A stretch of DNA of 64,000 nt, taken from NCBI RefSeq assembly GCF_037963835.1, contig NZ_CP150145.1, forward strand, positions 5,394,001-5,458,000. Reading direction: 5' to 3'. This document shows, piece after piece, positions 1 to 8,636 of the stretch. Source of the stretch: Paenibacillus sp. FSL H8-0332 (lineage in GTDB: Bacteria; Bacillota; Bacilli; Paenibacillales; Paenibacillaceae). Under the pieces are notes generated by a model that did not search any database, had not been told where the DNA came from, and worked only from the letters and a program-made list of their open reading frames with translations. Numbering within the stretch: the first letter of the stretch is position 1; each line of letters opens with the position of its first letter. A program made the position numbers and the translations under genes.

Positions 1-3
1 ACT

Positions 4-1806
4 ATGACATCTATACCGGACAGCTTGACGAAGAAGGAGTCTGCGAGACGGAAAAAGTCTGAAGCGGGCGCTATGAAGCTGCTGCTGCGGTTATCCGCCC
101 CTTATAAGTTCCAGCTCCTCCTTGCATGTCTGTGCGTGGTGATTGTAAACGGAGCTTTCCTGATCCAGCCGCTTATTCTACAGCGTGTCATCGACCACTT
201 CCTGATTGGACGCGCCGCTCAAAGCGGATTGGATTCGATTGGAGGCTTAGCGCTGCTCTATGTGGCGGTAGCTTCGGCCGGGGGAATCTTCTCGTATCTC
301 CAGGCGCTGATTGCCGGAAAAGCGGGACAGAGCCTGATCCATGAGCTGCGGGTACGGGTATTCTCTATCATTGAACGGCTACCGCTTCCGTATCTGGACC
401 GTACCTCCTCCGGAAGGCTCATTACGCGGGCTACCAACGACACCGCTGAGATCAGCGAATTATATACGGATGTGGTCATCTCACTGGTCAAGGACGTACT
501 GCTGCTGCTGGGGATCATCTACGCCATGCTGCTGCTAAGCCCGCCGCTTACGCTGGTTTCGTTTACCGTCATTCCCGTGATGGCCTTCCTGGTCCTCTTC
601 ATTAAGAACAAAATTAAAAAGAACTTCTTCCATATGAAGCACTATATCGGACAGATTAACGGTTTCTTTGCCGAGAGTCTCTCCGGGATGCGGGTCATTC
701 AGAGCTTCCGCGCCGAAAAGGAAAAAGAGGATCAATTCCTGAAGCTGAACGGGGAATATTTCAAAACCACCCTGATTCAGGTGCGCCTTAACAGTGTACT
801 GAAGCCGGCTTCGGATATGTTCCAGAGTCTGGCCGTTGCCATTCTGGTCTGGTACAGCATTGGCCGAATCTCCGGCGGCACCCTGCAGATCGGCGTACTG
901 TTTGCGTTCACCACGTATATCAGGCAGTTCTTCGCGCCCATCTCCGATCTGGCTGACAAATATACGTCTATACAATCTGCCCTTGTATCCACCGAGCGCA
1001 TCTTTGAGCTAATCCGTGAGGAGGACCGCCTGGAGCAGCCGGACCGCGGCTTGCCGATGGAACGCCTGCACGGTACCATTGAGTTCCGCCATGTCTGGTT
1101 CTCTTACAATGATGACGACTGGGTGTTGAAGGATGTAAGCTTCGTGATCGGTAAAGGACAGACTGCCGCCTTCATCGGAGAGACCGGAGCGGGCAAAACG
1201 ACAATTATCAGCCTGATCAACGGCTTCTACCGCGTGCAGAAAGGCGAAGTTCTGATTGACGGCGTCAATGTGAACGACATCCGGCTGAATGATCTGCGGC
1301 GGAACATTTCCGTCGTCCTCCAGGATGTTTTCCTGTTCTCCGGCTCGATCCGCGACAACATCACCCTCGGTGATGACATCGCGGAGGAGAGCGTGCAGGA
1401 GGCGCTACAGGCCTCCTGCGCAGAAGAGTTCGTGCTGAGTTCGCCTGGAGGCCTCGACGAGCCTGTAACCGAGCGGGGCGGCACCCTGTCCGCAGGCCAG
1501 CGCCAGCTCATCTCCTTCGCCCGGGCGATCGCCCATAATCCTGCGATCTTCGTGCTGGATGAAGCTACCGCCAACATCGACACGTATACTGAGAAGCTGA
1601 TTCAGAAGGCGATCGACAATGCGGCCAGCGGCAGAACAACACTGATTATCGCCCACCGGCTATCCACCATTGCCGAAGCGGATCTTATCCTTGCGATGAA
1701 GGAAGGCCGGATCGCCGAAGCTGGCTCGCCCAGCGAGCTGCTGAAGCGTGGCGGATATTACGCCGAGCTGCTGGAGGAGAGCAGGAGTCATATTATGACC
1801 TCCTGA
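4..1806 (+). CDS. ABC exporter half-transporter (permease fused to ATPase)
   Basis: A 600-residue MsbA/YfiC-type half-transporter in the cytoplasmic membrane that uses ATP to export a substrate I cannot name. The first ~330 residues hold the six-helix permease domain. The nucleotide-binding domain follows, with Walker A GETGAGKTT near residue 393, signature LSAGQRQ near 494, Walker B VLDEAT near 518 and the H-loop IAHRLSTI near 548. Length is normal for the family. The ATG lies 3 bases into the window, so its RBS and upstream neighbour cannot be seen; many such genes pair with a second half-transporter just upstream, and that is likely but unseen here. The degenerate half of a heterodimer cannot be excluded, although all catalytic motifs look intact. 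Confidence 0.93.
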   Translation: MTSIPDSLTKKESARRKKSEAGAMKLLLRLSAPYKFQLLLACLCVVIVNGAFLIQPLILQRVIDHFLIGRAAQSGLDSIGGLALLYVAVASAGGIFSYLQALIAGKAGQSLIHELRVRVFSIIERLPLPYLDRTSSGRLITRATNDTAEISELYTDVVISLVKDVLLLLGIIYAMLLLSPPLTLVSFTVIPVMAFLVLFIKNKIKKNFFHMKHYIGQINGFFAESLSGMRVIQSFRAEKEKEDQFLKLNGEYFKTTLIQVRLNSVLKPASDMFQSLAVAILVWYSIGRISGGTLQIGVLFAFTTYIRQFFAPISDLADKYTSIQSALVSTERIFELIREEDRLEQPDRGLPMERLHGTIEFRHVWFSYNDDDWVLKDVSFVIGKGQTAAFIGETGAGKTTIISLINGFYRVQKGEVLIDGVNVNDIRLNDLRRNISVVLQDVFLFSGSIRDNITLGDDIAEESVQEALQASCAEEFVLSSPGGLDEPVTERGGTLSAGQRQLISFARAIAHNPAIFVLDEATANIDTYTEKLIQKAIDNAASGRTTLIIAHRLSTIAEADLILAMKEGRIAEAGSPSELLKRGGYYAELLEESRSHIMTS

Positions 1807-2067
1807 GGCATTTTAAGCAGGGGGGATGGCTGACAGCCTATTGCTTGGGAGATGGTCTGCGCAATTATTCGGGTGTCCCTTGGCTGAGAATCAGCGGCTG
1901 CAATGGATGGTTCCTCGTCCTTGAGGAACCCAATTCCCGCAGGACAGAGGCCTAGCAAAATGCTTAAAAAAAATACTAATTAATTATAAGAGAATAGAAT
2001 GCAGGCGGGGCGTGGGATTGGCGGTTTTCACCGGCAATTTGAGAGGCTGGAGAGGGCTGTTCATCTC
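1807..2067. other. gene-free stretch with RNA-like secondary structure
   Basis: No credible gene here. GCATTTT just after the exporter stop (about 1808-1814) is complementary to AAAATGC near 1958-1964, which would close a fold of about 155 nt. Inside it are GGTTCCTC/GAGGAACC with a 6-nt loop (1909-1930), GCTGA/TCAGC near 1883-1895 and ATTGC/GCAAT near 1841-1866. The 3' side runs into A residues, so this is not an obvious terminator for the exporter. No known riboswitch signature was recognised. Confidence 0.35.
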
Positions 2068-2095
2068 TTGACTTTTCAATATATGGTAGTAAAAT
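2068..2095 (+). promoter_or_regulatory. SigA-type promoter of nrdIEF
   Basis: TTGACT at 2068-2073 and TAAAAT at 2090-2095 with a 16-bp spacer. The predicted start near 2102 puts the first NrdR-like box directly over the transcription start. Confidence 0.6.
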
Positions 2096-2104
2096 GATTA
2101 AACG

Positions 2105-2150
2105 TTACTAAATATAGTGTATATAAGTGAAAAGCCAATAAATCTAGTGA
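2105..2150 (+). promoter_or_regulatory. tandem NrdR-like boxes
   Basis: Two 16-bp sites, TTACTAAATATAGTGT (2105-2120) and CCAATAAATCTAGTGA (2135-2150), resemble the NrdR consensus acaCwAtATaTwGtgt. They are offset by exactly 30 bp, close to three helical turns, which is the arrangement known for NrdR-repressed ribonucleotide reductase operons. The first site is the better match. They lie just downstream of the promoter, consistent with repression. Confidence 0.6.
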
Positions 2151-2209
2151 AATGGCCCATCATCATTTGTCAAGTAGAATGGGCTACATGTTATAGGAGG
2201 TTAGAGACC

Positions 2210-2569
2210 ATGTTGATTGCTTACGATTCCAAGACCGGCAACGTTAGAAGGTTCATCAATAAGCTGAAGCTTCCCGCTGTTCAAATCGAAGAGCATATGA
2301 TGATCGACGAGCCTTACGTGCTTGTTACATACACCACCGGATTTGGACAGATTCCAGCGAAGGTGGCTACGTTCCTTGAGCAGAATCATTCCAGACTCAA
2401 GGGTATTGCCGCGAGCGGCAACAAAAACTGGGGTGAGCTATACGCGCACAGCGCAGATCTGATTGCACAGCGTTACAACGTACCTGTTGTCGGCAAGTTT
2501 GAATTGTCGGGAACATTTGGTGATGTACAGCGCATAAAACAGGAGGTGGACCGGGTTGCGGCATATTGA
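2210..2569 (+). CDS. nrdI: NrdI, flavodoxin-like activator of class Ib RNR
   Basis: A 119-residue FMN-binding protein that supplies oxidant for assembly of the Mn(III)2-tyrosyl radical cofactor in NrdF. It opens with LIAYDSKTGNVRRF, the flavodoxin phosphate loop typical of NrdI, and contains VTYTTGFGQIP and the SGNKNWGELY region. The ATG at 2210 follows AGGAGG (2195-2200) at good spacing. A longer reading from GTG 2117 is possible, but it starts within the NrdR-box region and has no RBS. The gene is first in nrdI-nrdE-nrdF and its end overlaps nrdE by 14 bp, suggesting translational coupling. Confidence 0.93.
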   Translation: MLIAYDSKTGNVRRFINKLKLPAVQIEEHMMIDEPYVLVTYTTGFGQIPAKVATFLEQNHSRLKGIAASGNKNWGELYAHSADLIAQRYNVPVVGKFELSGTFGDVQRIKQEVDRVAAY

Positions 2570-4640
2570 ACTGAACAACATGTTGATGAAGAGAGACGAA
2601 AGCGGCTTTTTCCAATTGGATAAGGACCAGGAGGCAGTAGCCGAGTTCATGCGGGATGTGGAGCGGCGCAGCCTGACCTTCACAACTACCAAAGCGAAGA
2701 TTGATTATATGATTGCCAATGATTACTACGAGGACCTGTACGACCGTTACTCCGCTGCTGAGATGGAGGATGTCTACCGGATCGCCCATGAATATAATTT
2801 CCGCTTCCCTTCCTATATGGCGGCTTCCAAGTTCTATACAGATTATGCCGTCAAAAGCAATGACCGTAAGCAGTACCTGGAGCATTATCCGGACCGCGTA
2901 GCGGTAGTGGCTCTGCATCTGGGACGGGGCAACGTGGAAACTGCCCGTACACTGGCCCGCTCGATGATGGAACAGCGCCTGCAGCCGGCGACACCAACCT
3001 TCCTCAATGCCGGCAAAAGCCGCCGCGGGGAGATGGTCTCCTGCTTCCTGCTGGAGATGGACGATTCGCTGAATTCGATCAACTATGTGCTGAACACCTG
3101 CATGCAGCTGTCGAAGATCGGCGGCGGTGTTGCCGTCAATCTGTCCAAGCTGCGCTCGCGCGGTGAGACGATTAAGGGTGTAGAGGATGCAGCCAAGGGT
3201 ATCATGCCTGTCCTGAAGCTCATGGAAGACGGCTTCTCCTACGCTGACCAGATGGGTCAGCGCAAGGGTTCGGGCGCGGCTTATTATAATATTTTTGGCT
3301 GGGATGTACTCGAATTCCTGGACAGCAAGAAGATTAACGCCGACGAACGGACACGCCTGAAGACGTTGTCTATCGGCCTGATCGTGCCTAACCGCTTCTA
3401 CAAGCTCGCACAGGATAATCAGCCGCTGCATGTGTTCGCTCCTTACACAGTCTATCAGGCGTATGGTACGCACCTGGATGACATGGATCTGGACGTAATG
3501 TATGACACCCTGCTCGCTGATCCGCGCGTGAAGAAAAGAATCGCCATGAGCGCACGTGACATGCTGACCAAAATCGCCATGATCCAGCTTGAATCGGGCT
3601 ATCCATATATTATGAACAAGAGCAATGCCAACGCTGCTCATGCCCTGCGGAATGTGGGTCAGATTAAGATGTCCAACCTGTGCACCGAGATTTTCCAATT
3701 GCAGGAGACTTCGGAGATTAACGATTACGGACAGCAGGACGAGATCCGCCGCGATATTAGCTGCAACCTGGCTTCGCTGAATATCGTGAATGTGATGGAG
3801 CACGGCAAGATCCGTGAATCCGTCCACGAAGGTATGCTCGCACTGACGGCTGTCAGCGATATGACAACTGTCTCCAACGCTCCAGGCGTGGCTAAGGCGA
3901 ACAAAGAAATGCACTCCGTGGGTCTGGGCGTAATGAACCTGCACGGTTATTTTGCCAAGAACAAGGTGGCTTATGAGAGTGAGCAGGCCCGTGATTTCGC
4001 ACGCACCTTCTTCATGACGATGAACTATCATTCGATTGAGAAGAGCATGGAGATCGCCGCCGAGACAGGTGAGACCTTCTATGGCTTCGAGCAGTCCGAC
4101 TACGCCAGCGGCGTATATTTCGAGCGCTATATGACTACAGACTACCGTCCGGTTACGGCAAAAGCGCAGGAATTGTTCCAAGGCATCTATATTCCTACTC
4201 CTGAGGACTGGAAGCAGCTGCGTGAGCAGGTTATGCAGAACGGATTGTACCATGCCTACCGTCTGGCGATTGCGCCGACCGCAAGCATTTCGTACATCCA
4301 GAATGCCACCTCCAGCGTAATGCCGATTGTAGAGCAGATCGAGACCCGCACCTATGCCAACTCGACAACCTACTACCCGATGCCTTACCTGCGTCCGGAC
4401 AATGTGTTCTATTATAAATCCGCCTACCAGATGGACCAGTTCAAGGTGATTGATCTGATTGCGGAAATTCAGCCCCATATCGACCAGGGCATCTCGACGG
4501 TCCTGCATGTGAACAGTGATGTAACGACCCGTGAGCTGGCCCGCTCTTACCTATATGCGGCGCATAAAGGGCTGAAATCCCTGTACTACACCCGGACCAA
4601 TAAACTGTCTGTCGAGGAATGCCTGTCCTGCTCTATCTAA
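2556..4640 (+). CDS. nrdE: class Ib ribonucleotide reductase, alpha subunit
   Basis: A 694-residue large subunit that reduces ribonucleoside diphosphates to deoxyribonucleotides. It lacks the N-terminal ATP-cone, as class Ib enzymes do. Visible motifs are MVSCFLLEMDDS (first active-site Cys), SNLCTEIFQ near residue 375, CNLASLNIVN (second active-site Cys) near 402, a YYTRT segment and the C-terminal CLSC redox pair that exchanges electrons with NrdH-type thioredoxins. Translation starts at TTG 2556, preceded by AGGAGGT at 2541-2547, inside the end of nrdI. No nrdH lies in the operon, so its reductant is encoded elsewhere. Confidence 0.97.
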   Translation: MRHIELNNMLMKRDESGFFQLDKDQEAVAEFMRDVERRSLTFTTTKAKIDYMIANDYYEDLYDRYSAAEMEDVYRIAHEYNFRFPSYMAASKFYTDYAVKSNDRKQYLEHYPDRVAVVALHLGRGNVETARTLARSMMEQRLQPATPTFLNAGKSRRGEMVSCFLLEMDDSLNSINYVLNTCMQLSKIGGGVAVNLSKLRSRGETIKGVEDAAKGIMPVLKLMEDGFSYADQMGQRKGSGAAYYNIFGWDVLEFLDSKKINADERTRLKTLSIGLIVPNRFYKLAQDNQPLHVFAPYTVYQAYGTHLDDMDLDVMYDTLLADPRVKKRIAMSARDMLTKIAMIQLESGYPYIMNKSNANAAHALRNVGQIKMSNLCTEIFQLQETSEINDYGQQDEIRRDISCNLASLNIVNVMEHGKIRESVHEGMLALTAVSDMTTVSNAPGVAKANKEMHSVGLGVMNLHGYFAKNKVAYESEQARDFARTFFMTMNYHSIEKSMEIAAETGETFYGFEQSDYASGVYFERYMTTDYRPVTAKAQELFQGIYIPTPEDWKQLREQVMQNGLYHAYRLAIAPTASISYIQNATSSVMPIVEQIETRTYANSTTYYPMPYLRPDNVFYYKSAYQMDQFKVIDLIAEIQPHIDQGISTVLHVNSDVTTRELARSYLYAAHKGLKSLYYTRTNKLSVEECLSCSI

Positions 4641-4677
4641 GAGCGGGCACGGGTACAGAAAGGGAGAATATACGATT

Positions 4678-5637
4678 ATGAGCGCAATCCAAGCCGTGAA
4701 CTGGAACCGTCCCGACGACGATTTCTCGCTGATGTTCTGGAATCAGAATATTATGCAGTTCTGGACCGACGACGAAATTCCATTATCCGATGACAAAATG
4801 TCCTGGCTCACGCTGAGTGAGATTGAAAAGGACTCCTATATGAAGGTGCTGGGCGGATTGACCCTGCTGGATACGATTCAGGGCGGCGTAGGTATGCCGC
4901 AGATTATGGAGCATGTGGACGGCTTGCAGCGCAAGGCGGTCCTCGGCTTCATGGGGATGATGGAGCAGATTCATGCGAAATCCTACAGCAGTATTTTCAC
5001 CACACTGGCTTCCACCGAGCAGATTGACGGGATCTTCCGCTGGGTGGAGGACAACACGTTCCTGCAGTTCAAGGCCCAGACGATCTCGGAGTATTATCAA
5101 AAGATTGAAACGAAGAAAGACCTCTATCTGGCGATGTCCGCATCGGTTCTGCTGGAGAGCTACCTGTTCTATAGCGGCTTCTTCTACCCGCTCTATCTGG
5201 CCGGACAAGGCAAAATGACCTGCAGCGGCGAGATCATTGACCTGATTCTGCGCGATGAGAGCATCCACGGCGTATATGTCGGCGTGCTTGCCCAGGAGAT
5301 CTTCGAGGAGTTGTCCGAAGAAGACCAGAGCGATGTCTACCAGACCCTGGTGGGTCTGCTGCGCCTGCTGCACGCGAATGAGGAGCAATACACTGAGCAG
5401 ATCTACGCGCCGATTGGTCTGGTTGAGGAAGTGAAGACGTTCCTGCGCTACAATGCCAACAAGGCGATGATGAACCTCGGCCATGATCCGCTGTTCGATG
5501 AAGAAGAGATCAACCCGATCGTGCAGAACGGGATCAGCACCCACACGAAGCAGCATGACTTCTTCTCGAAGAAGGGGAATGGGTATGTGCGGGCTATGAA
5601 TGTGGAGCCTTTGCGGGATGAGGATTTTAAGTTTTAA
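4678..5637 (+). CDS. nrdF: class Ib ribonucleotide reductase, beta subunit
   Basis: A 319-residue dimetal-tyrosyl radical subunit that starts the radical chemistry in NrdE. Carboxylate/His ligand motifs are visible in order: LTLLDTIQGG (Asp), MMEQIHAKSYSS (Glu and His, with the radical Tyr in KSYSSIF) and LILRDESIHGVY (second Glu/His set). Length fits class Ib. The ATG follows GGGAG at proper spacing, 37 bp after nrdE, so it is the third gene of the operon. A strong terminator lies downstream at 5860-5894, with a dispersed palindromic element between. Confidence 0.96.
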   Translation: MSAIQAVNWNRPDDDFSLMFWNQNIMQFWTDDEIPLSDDKMSWLTLSEIEKDSYMKVLGGLTLLDTIQGGVGMPQIMEHVDGLQRKAVLGFMGMMEQIHAKSYSSIFTTLASTEQIDGIFRWVEDNTFLQFKAQTISEYYQKIETKKDLYLAMSASVLLESYLFYSGFFYPLYLAGQGKMTCSGEIIDLILRDESIHGVYVGVLAQEIFEELSEEDQSDVYQTLVGLLRLLHANEEQYTEQIYAPIGLVEEVKTFLRYNANKAMMNLGHDPLFDEEEINPIVQNGISTHTKQHDFFSKKGNGYVRAMNVEPLRDEDFKF

Positions 5638-5675
5638 ACTTGTACATTCCGATTCCGGGATAGTCGTGGCTCCAG

Positions 5676-5797
5676 AGAAGTTTTGGACTTCCGGCCGCTG
5701 TTAGGTTTGGATTTCCTGATTTTAAACCGCTGTTCGCGGTAGAAATCCAAACCTAAAGGCGAACGCTATCGCTCCTACAGTTCCAAAATTCCCTTCC
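5676..5797. repeat. dispersed palindromic element, copy 1
   Basis: A long imperfect palindrome. The inner stem is TTAGGTTTGGATTTC (5701-5715) against GAAATCCAAACCTAA (5742-5756), 15 bp perfect. The outer arms are GAAGTTTTGGA and TTCCAAAATTC. A second copy at 18629-18748 shares the outer arms and flanks but has a different, still perfectly paired inner stem. It lies between nrdF and its terminator and has no coding potential. Confidence 0.75.
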
Positions 5798-5859
5798 ACC
5801 ACTCGCCCTTTATTTGTAATTAACAAGTTCAACTTATTGGATGGTATGTAGAATAAGCA

Positions 5860-5894
5860 CCCGGCAGCTTGTCTAAGCTGCCGGGGATTTTTTT
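5860..5894 (+). terminator. rho-independent terminator of nrdIEF
   Basis: Perfect stem CCCGGCAGCTT/AAGCTGCCGGG with a 4-nt loop, then GGA and seven T residues. It is about 220 bp downstream of the nrdF stop. Between here and 6064 I see no gene. Confidence 0.9.
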
Positions 5895-6064
5895 GTGATA
5901 CACCTTTTCTGTCCCCTCAATGGTCCTGAGTAAACATCGAAACCCAAGCTCCACTCTCCCCTGAAACGGTACCGTCCCCAAAAGGAAAGCAAAGCCGAAT
6001 CTATATATGAGACCATACGGGTGTTGAGACGTAGGAGTAGGGATGGTTATTTTAGAGGAATGAG

Positions 6065-6853
6065 GTGTGCGGAGTGGCTATACATATTCAGGAGTACGGA
6101 GACCCGGATGGGGATTGTCTGATGGTCTTCCTGCATGGCGGGGGCGTGAGCGGGTGGATGTGGGATAAGCAGGTGGCGGCGTTCGCTGGTTATCACTGTC
6201 TGGTCCCGGATCTGCCGGGGCACGGGTTCAGCCGGGAGGATAAGGAGTTCACGATCCGCAGCAGTGCGGAGGAGCTTCTGTTGCTCATTGAGGAGCGGGC
6301 TAAGGGACGAAAGATTGTTGTTACCGGATTCTCGCTGGGCGCACAGGTGTTGGTTCAAATGCTGGGCATGAGGCCGGAGCTGATAGATCATGCCATCATC
6401 AACAGCGCATTAGTGCGGCCGATTCCCTCTGCCAGCAGGCTGATCGGCCCGGCGGTCAGGCTCTCTTTTCCGCTGATTAAGTACAGATGGTTCGCGAAGC
6501 TACAGGCCAAGACGCTCTATCTGGATGAGGAGTATCTGGAACGGTACATTGATGAGAGCCGGCAGATGGAGCTGAAGACACTGATCCGGGTGCTGGAAGA
6601 GAATATGTCGTTCCGCATTCCAGCCGGGTTCAGTGAGGCCGCAGGCAAAATACTGGTTACTGTAGGTGAACGTGAGAAGTCTGTCATGAAGTCATCCGCC
6701 CGGGATCTTGTGGCAGCGAATCCCCGCTCCATGGGCGTGGAGATTCCCCGGATCGGACACGGCCTCTCTCTGGCGAAGCCGGAGCTGTTCAATAAGCTGG
6801 TCGAGGCCTGGATTCAAGGCGGGGAGCTGCCCGGGGAATGCAGAAGAATTTGA
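6065..6853 (+). CDS. alpha/beta-hydrolase
   Basis: A 262-residue cytoplasmic alpha/beta-hydrolase fold enzyme of unknown substrate. It shows the oxyanion-region motif FLHGGGVSG near residue 24, the nucleophile elbow GFSLGAQ (Ser) near residue 98 and a C-terminal catalytic His in RIGHGLSL. There is no signal peptide. Starts are GTG 6065, with AGAGGA upstream, or GTG 6074, with GAGG upstream; the difference is three residues. It is a single gene, convergent with the ABC-2 permease next door. Confidence 0.85.
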   Translation: MCGVAIHIQEYGDPDGDCLMVFLHGGGVSGWMWDKQVAAFAGYHCLVPDLPGHGFSREDKEFTIRSSAEELLLLIEERAKGRKIVVTGFSLGAQVLVQMLGMRPELIDHAIINSALVRPIPSASRLIGPAVRLSFPLIKYRWFAKLQAKTLYLDEEYLERYIDESRQMELKTLIRVLEENMSFRIPAGFSEAAGKILVTVGEREKSVMKSSARDLVAANPRSMGVEIPRIGHGLSLAKPELFNKLVEAWIQGGELPGECRRI

Positions 6854-6875
6854 TTCCCTCAGGCACGGAGTGACG

Positions 6876-7637
6876 CTAGGTTAGATCCTCCCTGATTTTA
6901 TACCGGACAGCGACATAGCTAAGGAATAGAATCGCCGCAATCGCCACTCCAAACATGTGAATCAGGTCAGCCGTGCTTCCTAAATCCTTGACCCGCACAA
7001 GCGTGTTGATCAGCAGATATTTTGTCAGATGAATGTCCGTAAACAGCTTTTCCAGTGCCTCCATTACCATCCCGATCACATTCAAAGCCAGAACGATGCT
7101 GGCACTTAAGCTAACTAACAGGTTCCGGGTAACCATAGCTATACAAAGAATCAGCAGCGAGAACGCCCAGTGCAGCAGGAATTGGCCCGCCAGCAATGTA
7201 ATGAACGTCCCCGGGTCTCCCATATCTGTCTGGTCCCATAACAGTTTTCTCGCGATTCCGTCTGCAACCAGCAGAGTCAGGAACATCATCGCCACGAAAA
7301 GGGCGAGAATCGTCATTTTGGAGAACACGGAGTGGCTTCTGGCCTGCCGCATGGAGATATAATTCTTGGAGAAGCCGGAGTTCCATTCGCTCATATAGAA
7401 ATAGATCGTGAACACGGCGATATAGATCAGCATCCAGGAAGGCGGCTGCGAGATGGTATACTGGATGAATTCGCTCTCGGTTAAGCTGCTGAGTATCGGA
7501 TGGCCCTCCACTGGCTGCTCATATTGCTTCATCATATAGATGCCGAAGATCTGAAAAGCACAGAACAAGAGCAACAGCAGGTACATAATCTTGTTCCGCG
7601 TGAAGCGGTAAAGGTCCATTTTGAACAGGTTAATCAT
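6876..7637 (-). CDS. ABC-2 type permease
   Basis: A 253-residue integral membrane protein with about six hydrophobic segments, of the BcrB/lantibiotic-immunity permease type. It would pair with the ATPase encoded just upstream to expel or detoxify a membrane-active compound. The ATG at 7637 has AGGTGA upstream and overlaps the ATPase stop by 8 bp (ATGATTAA), which signals coupling. A GTG five codons further upstream exists but would sit on the RBS. It is the last gene of a kinase-regulator-ATPase-permease set. Confidence 0.85.
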   Translation of the reverse strand: MINLFKMDLYRFTRNKIMYLLLLLFCAFQIFGIYMMKQYEQPVEGHPILSSLTESEFIQYTISQPPSWMLIYIAVFTIYFYMSEWNSGFSKNYISMRQARSHSVFSKMTILALFVAMMFLTLLVADGIARKLLWDQTDMGDPGTFITLLAGQFLLHWAFSLLILCIAMVTRNLLVSLSASIVLALNVIGMVMEALEKLFTDIHLTKYLLINTLVRVKDLGSTADLIHMFGVAIAAILFLSYVAVRYKIREDLT

Positions 7638-8556
7638 GGCGTTCACCTGCACTTTCCGTGCGTTCCAGGAAATACTGCTCCAGGCTCTGCTTATGTCTTG
7701 AGATGGAATCCACCATTATCCCATGCTGCGCCAGTTCCTGGACGATCTGCCGGATGCGGATATGCTCGTCGTATACATACACCGTCCGGCTGTCCACCAC
7801 TTTGTATTGTGTAATCTTCAGCTCGCGCTCCAGCACCGGGAGAGCCTCCCGGGCTTCCTCCACGCTAATCTCGATCCGTTCCTCACAGCGCTGCTGCAAT
7901 TCTTCCTTGGAGATCACCTCGGCAAATTCTCCCTGATGGATGATGGCATACTTGGTGGCGATTTTGGAGAGCTCCTCCAGAATGTGGCTGGAGATCAGAA
8001 TCGTCAGACCCGCTGCGTTCAGCTCCAGGATGAGCTCCCTGATCTCTACAATCCCCTGCGGATCAAGCCCGTTAATCGGCTCATCCAGAATCAGCACATC
8101 GGGACTTCCGAGCAGAGCCACCGCGATTCCCAGCCGCTGCTTCATGCCCATGGAATAGCTCTTAACTTTGGCGGTATTCTTAGGGTCCAGTCCTACGAGC
8201 CGCAGTAATTTCTCTATCGTGGTATCCCTATCACTTAGACCATATGCAATGGCGAGCAGCTTCAGGTTCTCATAGGCCGAGACGTTCGGGTATAGCCCGG
8301 GCTGCTCAATCAGCACCCCCATCCGCTCGAAAAAAGACTGGTCCCCCGCCGCCGCACGGTTGAAGAAATGCAGCTCTCCCGAGGTCGGGTACACGTGTCC
8401 GCTGATCATTTTGAGCAGGGTAGATTTGCCCGCCCCGTTCTTCCCGATGATGCCGACAATCTCTCCTCTGTAGATTTTGAGATTGGCATTCCGCACTGCC
8501 GCTTTCGATTGGTACATCTTGGTCAGTCCGCATAGTTCAATGATGCAATCTGTCAT
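7630..8556 (-). CDS. ABC transporter ATP-binding protein (BcrA-like)
   Basis: A 308-residue ATPase with Walker A GKNGAGKST near residue 40, a Q-loop followed by MGVLIEQPG, signature YSMGMKQRLGIA, Walker B VLILDEP and the H-loop SSHILEEL. It also has the ~90-residue C-terminal extension typical of bacitracin/lantibiotic-type ATPases. The ATG at 8556 is 8 nt from AAGGAGG; the GTG at 8565 directly abuts the RBS and is unlikely. It is encoded 80 bp downstream of the response regulator, so control by that system is likely. Confidence 0.9.
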   Translation of the reverse strand: MTDCIIELCGLTKMYQSKAAVRNANLKIYRGEIVGIIGKNGAGKSTLLKMISGHVYPTSGELHFFNRAAAGDQSFFERMGVLIEQPGLYPNVSAYENLKLLAIAYGLSDRDTTIEKLLRLVGLDPKNTAKVKSYSMGMKQRLGIAVALLGSPDVLILDEPINGLDPQGIVEIRELILELNAAGLTILISSHILEELSKIATKYAIIHQGEFAEVISKEELQQRCEERIEISVEEAREALPVLERELKITQYKVVDSRTVYVYDEHIRIRQIVQELAQHGIMVDSISRHKQSLEQYFLERTESAGERHD

Positions 8557-8636
8557 GTCTGCCACCTCCTTACCCTAAGTTAACAGGATGAAGACTAATA
8601 GTTCGCCAACAAAAGGTTAAGAAAGTTCAAAGTTCA

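Noticed and set aside
1807..2067. Cobalamin riboswitch upstream of the RNR operon
   Set aside because: No B12-box or other conserved core is present, and class Ib RNR does not use cobalamin; NrdR boxes explain the regulation.
2397..4508. Long minus-strand open frame (703 codons) opposite nrdE
   Set aside because: It is the shadow of a highly conserved gene; the sequence is His/Gln/Arg-rich with no family match, no RBS and no promoter.
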